Positions 12,225 to 23,800 of a DNA stretch of 64,000 nt are shown here, piece by piece; the first letter of the stretch is position 1, and every line of letters begins with the position of its first letter. The stretch lies in assembly GCA_032622095.1 (NCBI GenBank), contig CP136067.1, forward strand, positions 80,502,705-80,566,704. Reading direction: 5' to 3'. The notes under the pieces are model-generated. The model saw only the letters and a list, made by a program, of their open reading frames with translations. It ran no database searches and was not told the origin of the DNA. The position numbers and the translations under genes are program-made. The stretch is from Siphonodentalium dalli (Eukaryota; Mollusca; Scaphopoda; Gadilida; Siphonodentaliidae).

Positions 12225-13010
12225 GCCACTAATTTGATGGCGACGAATTGTGGTATTTGATGGCTAGCTTTTTATGGTCTGGTTCTGTTAATTGGTGCTG
12301 TTTTGCCCACGTACGATATATAGGCTTTCATATAGGCGTCCCACGCGGTCGTCTGTATTCTAGTCGGATTCCTTATGTCATTTTGCATTTTTGGTTTGTT
12401 AAAAGCGATCTGAAAACGGATTATGTATGCCTAGTAGGTGTGTTTTCGGGATTCACTTGTTTCCATTCTTGAATTTTGGCGGGTCGGCCTAAATCGGGGT
12501 CAACATAATTTAGAGAGCGTTTCGTATCTACAGAAAACGATAGATGGTGCCAGCTGGCGTATGGTGATCGGTGCGATTTGAAACTTCTCCAAACTACTAG
12601 ATATGACCGTTACCTGTATTTTTGAAAAATTTGATGTGATCGGTTCATTCTTGTTGGCTACAGTTGTGATAAAAAATTAACACTGAGCCCTATGGAGATT
12701 CTAGTACTTTTGATAAATGGCGCCATTTTGCGTATTATGATATGCGCGTACTGATATTCCTATAAAAAATACTAAGTATGAAACACAGACGTAGTTTTAA
12801 AAAGAATGGATGTGATCAGATGATTCTTGCTAGGTACAGTTGCGATCAAAATGTAACACTTAACCCTATGGAGAATTTCGTGTTATTCTCAAACGTTGAT
12901 TGTAATATCACTTATTGGCAATCGTGCGCAACTATATATGTAGACTAACACTCGTGTTTGACCCACTGTAACTATCCGTGATTTAATAGATGCAATATAT
13001 GTGTAAATAC
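12225..13010 (+). repeat. Third copy of the inner-foldback arm family
   Basis: This stretch aligns by eye with 21330-22020 and, in reverse complement, with 24420-25100. Shared landmarks include 'AAAAGCGATCTGAAAAC', 'TTGTTTCCATTCTT', 'GATAGATGGTGCCA', 'GTTGCGATCAAAAT' and 'GACCCACTGTAACTATC'. It is a partial, diverged copy without the minisatellite core. The frame at 12248-12472 lies inside it and is not supported. Confidence 0.65.
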
Positions 13011-13065
13011 ACAGGTGTAGATGGCAGTTGTTCGTTGGCGATAACTCAATCGTTGTCATCGGAGT

Positions 13066-13359
13066 CTATCCCACATGCACTGAGAGAATCTGTGTTTTCG
13101 CAGGATTTGTGCTACTGATAAATGGACATTTTGGTGCAGCTGAGATCTTTACTATAGCGGTATAGGCTTTGCTTTGACACTTCCCACGCCAGTTACATTT
13201 GGCCAACGTCAGTACAGCGAATGAAACCCAATATTCACCATCAATATTCTGACCACAGTTAATCTCCACGCTTCGTGTATAGCTGTGAAAATCAAGTAAA
13301 TTCGAATTTCCACTAAAGTAGAGCTTAATGAGTAAAATAGATATCAACCATATTTGCAT
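13066..13359 (-). CDS. Possible small secreted protein or first exon
   Basis: A 97-codon frame begins with a hydrophobic leader (MQIWLISILLIKLYFSG), consistent with a signal peptide. It then has four cysteines spread over residues 35-78, which is compatible with a small secreted or extracellular domain. I do not recognise the family, there is no clear splice donor at the end, and no homologue can be checked here. It could be a chance frame. It lies next to repeat sequence on both sides. Confidence 0.2.
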   Translation of the reverse strand: MQIWLISILLIKLYFSGNSNLLDFHSYTRSVEINCGQNIDGEYWVSFAVLTLAKCNWRGKCQSKAYTAIVKISAAPKCPFISSTNPAKTQILSVHVG

Positions 13360-13419
13360 CTTCCTGCAAATTCCGAGTAGCTAGATGCCTAGTAGCCGTT
13401 ACCAAGGAGCTATAAACGG

Positions 13420-13890
13420 GGCCGGTGGCAAAGTCTCCCGATCTTGTAATGATCAGTGGCCTATGCAGAGCATGGCTGCATAGTTTTAGACATACGTGTG
13501 CCCAACTTTGAACAAAACCAGCACCACGTAATTAGACACTGACTAAATTAAGGCAATACGAATGAATGATTAGTGCACCATTGTGGCATTTGATTAGCAA
13601 CCGTTGCTAGGCTTAAATAAGACATATGGTTCACTTTGACGGCCAGGTATATCTCAAATTTCACATTTGGGTATTAACTGCATCGGAAACGCAAACGTTG
13701 AATTACGACCCTATCAGCTACAATTGCAATTTCCAGTGAATTCCCGGTAATTTCCTAGACTAAGTTTCCCGATGTTATAATGATCAATGGCCCATGGGGC
13801 ACTAACATGTACAGTTTCATATCTGTGTCACCATTTGAACATAACCAATACCATCGACTATAGACACTATCTAATTTATGGGAAAATACC
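13420..13890 (+). repeat. Diverged tandem duplication (~330-bp period)
   Basis: 13425-13560 and 13757-13885 share an ordered series of matches: 'CCCGATCTTGTAATGATCA' versus 'CCCGATGTTATAATGATCA', GTGGCCTATG versus ATGGCCCATG, then a GAACA-AACCA-CACC series and 'TAGACACT-CTAA'. The copies are clearly old. Confidence 0.5.
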
Positions 13891-14604
13891 ACGGCCCAGA
13901 TTGTTGATCAGTTCAAAGCCATGCAAGTATATTATTGGGGGAGAACGATCCATTAAGCCAAAGTCGATGGTTTGTTCACAACAGATGGAGTCATGATACA
14001 TCATGAAGGATGATGGAAGGTTCCCCTCAACTATGTTCTTCGACACAGTATTGTCCCCGCACTGTGTCACTTGCATCTTACTGTGTTGTACTACATATAA
14101 GACCAAGCACATAATGCACATATATATCTTCTTATAAATAAATGATCTCTTAGAAAGTGTCCAGAGATGTCTTGCCTATTTTTCTGACAATTTATTTTTA
14201 TTCTTGTGGCAAAGGATTTGAGGGAGTGATTTGTTATGTTGACTAATGTGTTAATTTAGTATGTGAAACATGTATCCGGGGGGTGTATATCGAGTGGACG
14301 GAGAAAGTGTTTTCTTTATCATCAGATGAACATAATTTAAACTCCCAATTTTGATAAACCAGACCAGGAATTATAGAACAACCATCAATATATGCCCAAT
14401 AATATTTAGCAATACATATGGACATGATAACATTGTTTAACATTTTTAAACAATACCACCCTATCCACATGTATGGCTAAACATATCATTGGCATAGATG
14501 AGTTGTTGTAGTTGTTGCATTGATGCTGGTCGGGTTTCTCCATATTTAATACTAAAACAGAATGATCCATAAGCTACGGTGGATGGTTTAGGACATGGGA
14601 AATT
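13891..14604. other. No feature seen
   Basis: No supported gene or repeat. The frames on either strand are short and unrecognised. Confidence 0.35.
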
Positions 14605-15665
14605 ATTTTTTTTTTATTTCGTGGCCACGAAATACTAATTCGTGGCGAATTATACCTGATTGACCTTTGCGTATATCCAGATACATTTACGGTATGGTTA
14701 CACTTGATGATGTTTTAGAAACAATGCGTACGATAGCAGAGAAGCTACTATAAACCCCTTATGGCGTGGGACCCGGGCTATATTGGGATATGAACGTCCG
14801 ATATAAACTAGCCCAGAGAGAACGGGGAAACATGGGTCAGGTGGCTCCAAGACAAACTGAATATTCATTAGTTTTTACCACAAGGGATCCAATGGGAATG
14901 ACATTTCACTTGGCATATTGGCCGATTTAAGTCAAATAAGGGGTTTTGTAGCCCCAAAAACAAACTTATAAATATTCACACCTTTCAATCATATCCGATC
15001 CAAAATGGTCGCCGTTCAGAAGGGTCAAATATGGTACACATTATTTCTCGGTCACTAGACCTATATAGATGAAATAAAGTGTGTTGTACGGTGGCTCGCA
15101 AAGCAAGCTAATTTTTCACACCTTCAACCCAATCGAGCGAAAATGATAACTGATCAGAGGGGTCCATATATGGTACCATGCAATTACCCCCCCCCCCCCA
15201 TTTTAGATCGAATACAGTGTGGCGTAGGGTGACCCCTGATGAGATGAGACAAACTAAGTATTCACCCGCTTTCACCATCCCCGATCCAAAATGGCCGCCC
15301 CAGATGGGTTCAAATGTGGCACCTGTACAATTTCTCGACCCCTTAACCGTTTGCTATTATAATTGGTGCTGTATGGTGGCCCCAAGATATACTGATGTCG
15401 TGGGTGCCATATGTGACCAACCCCAGGACGGCGGCAACTTTTGATCGGGTTGGTGAAAAAGTGATTACTTAATTTGTTTTACGGGCCACCCTACAACACC
15501 CTTTATCTCAAATCGCCGTGGCTCGTGCCAAGATGGTGGACAACTACAACCAGATCATCTCTATCCGCTTCCATTACAACAATGGGACTGACGATCGTAT
15601 ATCACAATTAGTTATTTCGTGGCCATGAATTAGTTATTTCATGGCCACGAATTAATAAAAAAAAT
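14605..15665. mobile_element. 1.06 kb element with palindromic GTGGCCAC termini and tandem core
   Basis: The left end has ATTTCGTGGCCACGAAATAC followed by TAATTCGTGGCGAATTA. The right end has two more copies of the TTTCRTGGCCAYGAATTA motif (15613-15655) followed by an A run. In reverse complement the right end reproduces the left, T run included. Each end is itself self-complementary. The interior (14740-15600) is a degenerate ~165-bp tandem array with phrases such as 'GATCCAAAATGG', 'TATGGTAC' and 'ATATTCACACCTT'. No protein is encoded; the 88-codon frame at 15178-15444 follows the array. Confidence 0.6.
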
Positions 15666-16077
15666 ATTCCTTTGTCATAAAAGTTTTGACTGACACTTAC
15701 ATAAATATGACTCGCATAATTATTAACACACAACTCCGTATTATGCGGTACTTCGTCCTGGCAATAAACATTAATTTTGTAATTATTGATGGGGGGAAAA
15801 AACATCAATCAATTTTACAACGACATCCTGAAACTTTAGTCATGATAAACATTACATTTGTAGAATAGTGGACATTATCACTGAAGCACGTGATTGTGAT
15901 GTATATGATTGATGTGAACCACATTTTTATCAACTATTGTATCTGGTGTCCTGACTATATTGCAAGTGAATTTTGTAAAATAACATGTAGTTACGATAGA
16001 TTACATGTATGGGCAATGGATATATGATAGCCATTAAGTTCCACCACTGAACATTTGAGTAAATTGTCAAACTCTCT
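15666..16077. other. No feature seen
   Basis: AT-rich sequence without supported structure. Confidence 0.35.
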
Positions 16078-17160
16078 ATAGGGTCCAACGTTAGTTTTGT
16101 TCGCAACTGTAGTACACTTCCCGTGGAGACTTATCTGACGACACCATTCTCAAAAATACATTTCAGAGTCATACTTGACATATGTGCATATAATTTCAAC
16201 TCGCACCATTCATGAAAAAGCTAATCGTGTTAGTTAATATATCTGTATAATCAGGAAACGCTCTTTAATTTTTTTAAACCGTCCAAACAATTTGTTTCCA
16301 CTAAAATGTCAGACTGGAAACAATTAGTAGACTCTGAAAGTATACCGCCATATTTGATACTTTTGTTAATTTCAACGCACATCCACCAGAAGGTTAGTTA
16401 TGAGGATTAATATTTGTATAATAAGCAAACGCTCTTTAAATTCTTAAAACAGTCCAAAAACACTTTTTTTTTCAATAAAATTTCAACTGGACACAGGTAA
16501 ACTCTGAAAGTAGACACGCTATTGATAAATAAACCGTTCGCATGTCGTTTTAGACAATCCGAAATTGCGCGACCGTTGTTTCGACCAAAGGAATCTGACT
16601 TGTGAAATCAGCTAGGGTGGGGGTAGGGTTAGCTTTTCTGCGATATCTTTACCAAAAATCGATGTATCGAGTTCTGTTTGTGGCATATGATCAAGATATC
16701 CTTGTAGATTGTTCATGTTCGTCTATATGTGATGTAGCTGATTTTAAGAATATACAATACCTTAATATTTGGGAAAGAAAATTGAAAATGCAGTCATAAA
16801 TACAATTCATCTGATGATTTTATGATAAAATTCCACATTAAGATATGTAATTAAGTAATTTGTGGCAAGATCGCTCCATGTTTTTCGATTTCTAAGAACA
16901 AAGAAAGCCACCTACCGAACTTGCTATGCATCATAGCATGTTTTTTTTATTGCCAGGTGGACGGGGAAAAAATAGAGGCGTAGACAAACAAAAGCCTCAC
17001 ACAAACCTGTTTCCACTAACATATCAAGCTGGAAACAGGTAGATTCTGAAAATAGACATACTGGTGGTATAGAAACTGTTCTCATATCGCTTTTAACATT
17101 CCGAAAACGCGCGACCATTTTTTTCGACATAAGGAATCCGACTATTCCCCCTCTGTTAAA
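16078..17160. repeat. Cluster of diverged repeat fragments
   Basis: Three related fragments near 16255-16400, 16430-16620 and 16990-17160 share 'TGTTTCCACTAA', 'CTGGAAACA', 'GTAGACTCTGAAAGTA' and 'GCGCGACCRTTTTTTCGACC'. The start (16078-16150) resembles the 'CTCCATAGGGTTCAATGT' end of the inner-foldback arm family at 24470. I read this as worn copies of a related element. The frame at 16602-16799 has no recognised domain. Confidence 0.45.
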
Positions 17161-17589
17161 TGGAATGGTTAGGGGGTGGGGCTGACACCCTCGTATAATG
17201 TATGAGCTAGTCTTGAGTGATTTTTAGATGGTATTTTATATTCCCAAAATATAGTTGCTATCAATAATCTCAATAATTAGCTAACAACATCCCTGGCCAT
17301 GGCAAGTGGTCCTGCTAATTGCTATTAAATTAATATGTGGGTCCTGTTGAATTGATATGACGCTGGTGGGACAAGCTGACGCTGTTAAAAAAATGTGCCG
17401 TTATTTTTTATAAAGTTGTGATTTTCGCGGTAATCTGGACATAAAGAAACGACAGTTACTTTTTTGAATCATTCAAAAACGACATAACAACACGGCCATT
17501 ATTAAAATAGATTCCTCAAATGGGCAAAACACCGCGAAAATGGCGACTTTAGCACTGACTTTAGACAACATAGCGGTACGTATATATAC
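17161..17589. other. No feature seen
   Basis: AT-rich sequence without supported structure. Confidence 0.35.
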
Positions 17590-18089
17590 TTAAAGGTACG
17601 GTTGGCCTTGGCGGTGGGTATCCTGTGAAAATATTTCCACCCATCAAAAACCGCCACAAACAGATAGAACATCAAAATTTAGACAGACTTTGTCCGTATA
17701 CAAATAAGAAATATCGCATAAACAGTATGTTATTGTCATTTGTTTGACCATTGTTATGTAAATAAAAGCATAAAAAGTTACTTTTCTGGTGTTTGTTTAT
17801 ATTATGATGGTAAACATAAAGAGCGTTCTTTGTTGCTGAATTCCTGATATGGAAGTAATAAAGAGCGTTTATATAATTTGTGTGTGATTAGCCAGTGACA
17901 CTGTGTTGTCTTCTGTAACATAATCAGGCTCTTGCTTATGTAAAATATAGTAAGTCTTTATGATAGCATGCTGTTTACGCGATGGTAATGATATATGAAC
18001 GAAACTGTATGCGTTTTAATGTTTGTCTGTTTATGGTGTTTGGAACAAATATGAATATTTTCGACAACTAAGGCCAACCGTGCCTTTAA
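17590..18089. mobile_element. 500-bp MITE flanked by TTAA
   Basis: TTAA at 17590-17593 is followed by AGGTACGGTTGGCCTT. The right end is its reverse complement with one change (AGGCACGGTTGGCCTT read inward), followed by TTAA at 18086-18089. Matched TTAA plus short inverted repeats is what piggyBac-type transposition leaves, although the terminal AGG differs from the commoner CCC start. Just inside the left end a smaller hairpin pairs GGCGGTGGG with CCCATCAAAAACCGCC. There is no coding capacity. Confidence 0.6.
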
Positions 18090-18255
18090 CAGTATATCAG
18101 TTTGGTGAAGTCTGTTGAAGACATATATATCAGACACCAAATTGAGATTTGTTTTGCGAAATTAAAAGAACCAACGAACTAAACCGTTACATAATATTCT
18201 TCGACATCCAGCGCCACAATTATATCTCACTGCAGTGACACAAATATAATACACG

Positions 18256-18362
18256 AAACCGACCACGAAGGATATACATTTTAGAATATAATATAATATA
18301 ATATACACTAAACCGACGACGAAGGATATACATTTTAGAATATAATATAATATAATATAATT
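18256..18362 (+). repeat. Two-copy 54-bp tandem repeat
   Basis: AAACCGACCACGAAGGATAT at 18256 is repeated at 18310 with one change, each followed by CATTTTAGAATATAATATAA. The tail is an ATAATAT microsatellite. Overlapping minus-strand frames (18162-18414) are repeat read-through. Confidence 0.7.
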
Positions 18363-18365
18363 TAT

Positions 18366-19186
18366 ATATGACGCAGAATCGACATTTGTTTCCACTTAAA
18401 TGCATACTTAGCACATGCGCGCGTTATATAATTGACCAAAACCAAGAGGTACGCACCTGATTCTTAATTGGCAAAAGAAGCTGTGAGACATGATTACTGA
18501 ATTTTATTCTTAACGGCGTTATTAATGTCAATATCGGCGACGGAATTCATTCATCACACCAGATATTGGATTCTTGTGTGCCAACAAACTACTTCCGTTT
18601 GCCGGGACTCGATAATTTGTTTATATACACGTACAGGTGTTCAAAATCATAACTTGTTATGTTTCTTATAATACATGTTAGACGTATATAATAAGCTTGA
18701 ACGTTTATTGGCCACTCGTCTGTGTATATATAGGCAGGTTTCCGTGCTTTCAAATTGCAACGAGAGGCCGATCGCGATCGGCAGACGTTTAACCCATACC
18801 TTAAACCAAGCTAGAACTGAATATTACACGTGTACACATAATGTGGAGATGATTGGATTTGGTGTTTCAAACCTTAACTTAAATTGGGTGTGTATAAATA
18901 TGAGACTGATCATATGAAGTATTGCATGTGTTCGTGTAATGGTTAGAGGTGGGGTTAATATTTTGACGACCAATCAATCGACACCAAACTCCATACATAC
19001 ATGTGAAGAATGTGTCATGATTAGGCTGGATGTTAATTATGAGAGTGATCGGGTGAAAACATATTTGTCACATTGGATTGCGTGTCTATGGAATTGTTGG
19101 ATGGGGTTAATATTAGCAAACCAACCTAATGACCCTCATAAGTCATGGGTGTGCCATCATAAACTGTGTCATGAGATATAAACACA
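18366..19186. other. No gene; contains a dispersed palindromic motif
   Basis: At 18759-18803 lies AACGAGAGGCCGATCGCGAT followed by CGGCAGACGTTTAACCCAT. Its central 16 bases GCCGATCGCGATCGGC are a perfect palindrome. The same motif with the same flanks appears at 50313-50357. The short frames here are not recognised. Confidence 0.45.
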
Positions 19187-20184
19187 ATTAGTCCGGGAGC
19201 TAATAGGGGTACCCTTGCACCCCCCTGTGACTTAACTTCACCCCACTCATCTTGTTCCTTATTATGTCCTTCAACTTTTAAGCAATGTTAACAAGAAAAA
19301 AAAGTGGCCTTTTAGACTCCAGACAATATGGCGTCCATCATGGCCGCCGTTTTTCAGACCAGACCCTAAGTCAGTTTTATGCAAATTATAGCGGGAAAAT
19401 CTAGTAAAATGTATACAAATGTTTATATTTTCGTAAAGCTAAGACATAATGACACTTTTTTGGACCAAAATTGAAACTCACCATCCAAGATGGCCGCCAA
19501 AATGGCCGCCGGAAGTTGAAAATATGACATTTTTTCACAAATATCTTCTAGATCAATTCATTCTGTTTGGAACTGGTTGAGTAATATGACTTTATTTTGT
19601 GTTTTGTATATTAACTGATCATTGGAGCAATTAAATATGCAATTAATAGGGTCCTAACCCCTTCCAATTCCTCAAAAATTTGATTTTACAGAATGCGATA
19701 TAAAATTTCACAAAAAAACACAATTGGGATTCTAGTCATATTTTAACAAGAAATGAACAGAACTTTGTAATGCAAGTGAGGCATATCATTACCTATGAAT
19801 ATTCCAAATCACTCGAATCTAAATTCTTACTTTGGCTCAAAATGGCTGCCAATATGGCCGACAAAATATGGAAAATAGTAAATATTACACCAGCGTGTCC
19901 TGCAATCGCTTACAAGTTGTGGTTGGTGTATAAAATGGACTATTCTGCATTCTATACATTGAATACTAACATGTCTGATGCGCCATGGTTAATTGTTACT
20001 ATTGTCACCACTGACATCGTCAAAAATATTGGACTTTTCTCTCAAAAACTTGACATAAATATTGGCAAACATTCACTTTTCAGGTTTGGACCATTTTTTC
20101 AGGTAAAATATAACTATCTTTGGATTGAAAGGTGTTTATTGTTTTGGTCTATTTTAAATGTGTCACACTACGGTGTTTATAGAC
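19187..20184 (+). repeat. Left arm of outer giant foldback
   Basis: This ~1 kb arm begins ATTAGTCCGGGAGCTAATA and is the reverse complement of 30315-31244, with high identity across most of its length. Landmarks include 'GGTACCCTTGCACCCCCCTG', 'GCGGGAAAATCTAGTAAAAT', 'CAAGATGGCCGCC' and 'CACACTACGGTGTTTATAGA'. Beyond 20184 the left side continues with related-looking sequence, but the right arm is cut there by the Helitron-like element. The 152-codon frame at 19770-20228 lies in this arm and has no recognisable domain. Confidence 0.75.
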
Positions 20185-20529
20185 CAAATTACTCAAGATG
20201 GCTTCCAAAATGGCAACCAAATTTGTAAAATGTGAATTTTTTACATATATCCCGAATATTCTCTGCATTATCCGAAAAGGTAGCAAATTGTGACTCACTG
20301 GGTTATTATACGTGTTAGTTAATTAACTGACAACTACATGTTATATGCTGGTTGTCCCAGTTCCGTATGGGCATGCCAATTTCATTTTAAAGTATCTAAT
20401 TTTGCCGAGAACCTCTTTTGTGATTTTGGCCATATTTATTGAAAGGAAATGGGCAGAACTTTGAGACAGAACTGAGATGGACCATACTCTTTGGCTATTC
20501 TGGTCCAATGATAAACAAAATGTCAATAG
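20185..20529. other. Probable continuation of the outer left arm
   Basis: The sequence retains the style of the arm ('AAGATGGCTTCCAAAATGGC') but has no visible partner on the right, because that position is occupied by the 27053-30312 element. No gene is seen. Confidence 0.4.
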
Positions 20530-20858
20530 GATACAGAGTGGATGCCACGATCGTAGCCAGGGAGTTACTCTATGGTCATATGTTGGGTGACATGACTGAT
20601 GTGTGTAGGCATACAGTGAGTGACTATATGGTTATGAGTGGGTTGTCCATGGTAAGATGCATCTAGGTATACAGGGAGATGTCATGGTCAGGTGTGAGGT
20701 GAATCGGTATGCATGGAGTGACTGTGTGGTGTATGATTGTGTATATCCAGTACGGGTGCACCCGGTGTGCCTGTATGGTCATTGATGTGGTGTGTGGATA
20801 TAGCTACATGGTCATCTATGTGTTGATTATATATATATATATGGAGTGACTGTAATAA
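20530..20858 (+). repeat. ~42-bp minisatellite, left part
   Basis: Degenerate tandem units carry GTATACAGGGAGTGACTATA and TATGGTCATG-type phrases, in the same orientation as 25543-26930. The array stops at the left edge of the inner foldback and resumes at its right edge, so the foldback appears to have inserted into it. Confidence 0.6.
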
Positions 20859-23800
20859 TATGGGCTCTCATTACACGAGGTGGCACTTGAACTGGGAATT
20901 TCAGCGACCACCATATCTATGTAGCCCAACTATTCTAATTTCGGGATCCAGTTGTTGCGGGGTCAATATAGGGCGCAAAATATGATTTTTTCACATTTTC
21001 TTCATGCTACCCAACCTTATTTTTATGCATTTATCGGGTTAGTTCCTGTGATGTTCATCAGTCTAAGATTCTTAAGCTGTATTCAATTTATCTTTTTCTT
21101 CATTTGATATGGATGGCAGTTATGTGAGCGGTATTGAAAATGGTAAACAGTTGCCAGATAATCGATTGACGTTTGAGCTGTGACGTATTTCGCTAATCGT
21201 GAACGTATTGTTTTTCGCTGATTCAGCTAAATGTGTCTGTTTCAACTCTGTTTAACAAAAACTTATCGGATTATGTCACCATATTTATGCATTTCTGTGA
21301 TCCGTGGCATATCTGCTATTGGATGGCTGTATTATTGGTGCCCTATGTTGTACGTAGTGCGAATACAGGGCAAAAACTTACCCCTCCCCCCCAAAATGAT
21401 ATTTATTGACACATTTAACAAATAGTCGGATTCCTAATGTTATATCACATTTGTTGCTTGCTAAAAGCGATCTGAAAACAAATGGTGTATGCCTATTAGG
21501 CATATTTTCTGGATTGACTTGTTTCCATTCTTAAATTTTGGAGTGTCGGACTAAAATGGTGTCATAATAATTTAAAGAGCGTTTTGTTTTTATCGAAAAT
21601 GATAGGTGGTGCCATTTGGCGTATGGTGATTGGTGCTAATTGAAATATTATGACAACTGCTAAGTGTGAACCTCACGCATATATTTTAAAATTTGGATAT
21701 GGTCAGTGGGTTCTTTCTGGCTACAGTTGCGATCAAAATTTAACATTGAACCCTACGGAGATTCTCGTATTTGGGATAAATGGCGCCCTTTTGTATATGA
21801 TAATATGTGAATTGAAATTTCCCAAAAATACTATGTATGAAACCCCAGGTGCAATTTAGAAAAAAAATGGATGTGATCAGATTATTCTTACTGACTACAG
21901 TTGCGATCAAATCTTTGATAGTAATATCACTAAACGGTCAGCATGTGCTACTATATGAAGACAATACAATCACGTCTGACCCACTGTAACTATCAGTAAT
22001 AAAATTCATGCAATAGTCGATATACTTATGCTTCTAGGTACAGTACTTGGCAAAAGTATGTGTATAATGGTTTGCAATGACCACGATACCATACAGTCTG
22101 ATGCATGTTGAGTCAAATGACAAGCCTATAGTTTTTTCACGATGTGGCTATATAGTAAATTATTGTTTTATTGATACCTGTTATCAACTGACTAGCGTTG
22201 AAGCCAAGTGTATATCATAAGGTGTTGCAATGTAACAAATATACTTACAAATGATAGTCCCTCATCATCGTCATCACAGTGATCTCACATGTACCCACGC
22301 AGTGTTCCTGTGTCGTCCCTTCTATATTGTTGTTCTACATTTATATGGTGTCCATTCACCTTTGTGTGATGTGCAAATCATTTATGACTATATAGGGTGT
22401 CCACCTGGTGAGTACTGTTCTTTATATGGTGTGCATTCATCTTTACATATTGTCCATTTACCTTTATATGGTGTGTTTTACCTGTATATGGTGTCCGTTC
22501 ACCATCAATATGATGTCATCTTTTATCTATATGATATGCATACGTCTTTGTATGATGTGGTTCCACCTTTATATGGTGTCCATTCATCTTTATATGATTT
22601 TAAATTGTTGTCATGTGGTGTGGAAATGTATTTATATGGCTTGAAAATATATTTATATGATGTCAATTCACCATCATGATGCTATACCATATCATACAGA
22701 CATATACTCAGCATATAAAATCGTATGCACATCATGTAAAGTCGTATACACATCAGATCAAGTTCTATGTTCATCATACAAAGAACAGCGGCCATCATCA
22801 TAAATGGTTACCATATACAGATAAAGGTAAATGGACACCATATAAACTTATAAAGGTAAATGGACACCATATAAAGGTAAAAACCACGTTATATATATGT
22901 AAATCCACACAATATAAAGGTAAATATACACCATAATAAAGGTGAATGGACACAATATAAGGTAAATGTACAAACAAGAAAGATGAATGAAAACTACATA
23001 CAGGTGAATAGACACCATATAAAGGTGATGATTGGGAACCATATAAAGGTAAAACACTCCATGTAAATGTGAATTGAGTCCATACAAAGGAAACATCACA
23101 TAATGGACACCATATACAGGTGAATTGACATCACATAAAGACATTTGCACACCTTATAAAGGTGAATGGACATCACATAAAAACATTTGCACACCATATA
23201 AAGGTAAATTGACTCCATATAGCGGTGAATCGGCCCTATAGAAAGGTGAATAGACACCATATAAAGACATCTGCACACAATATAAAGGTGAATGGACACC
23301 ACGTGAAGACATTCGCATACCATATACAGGTAAATGACCACCATATAAAGACATTTACACACCATATGAAGGTTAATGGACACCATATAAAGATATCTGC
23401 ACACCATAAAAAGGTGAATTGGCACCATATACAGATATTTGCACATCATGTACAGGTGAATAGACACAGTATAAAGACATTTTCACAGCATATAAGGGTG
23501 AATGGCCAGCATACAAATATGCATGGACACCATATAAATGTGAATTAAAACCACATAAAGGTGAATGGACAACATAGAAAGGCACATGAATACCATATAA
23601 AGGTGAATTGACACCATATATCGGTGAATTGGCCCTATAGAAAGGTGAATGGACACGATATAAAGACATATGCACACCATATAAAGGTGAATGGGCAGCA
23701 TGTAAATGTGAATGGAAACCATATAAAGGTGAATGGACACCATATAAAGACATTTGCACACCATATAAAGGTGAATGGCAGCATATAATTATGAATGGAC

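Noticed and set aside
19770-20228. 152-codon plus-strand frame as a gene
   Set aside because: It lies in an inverted-repeat arm, has no recognised domain and no splice context, and the surrounding sequence is non-coding in style.
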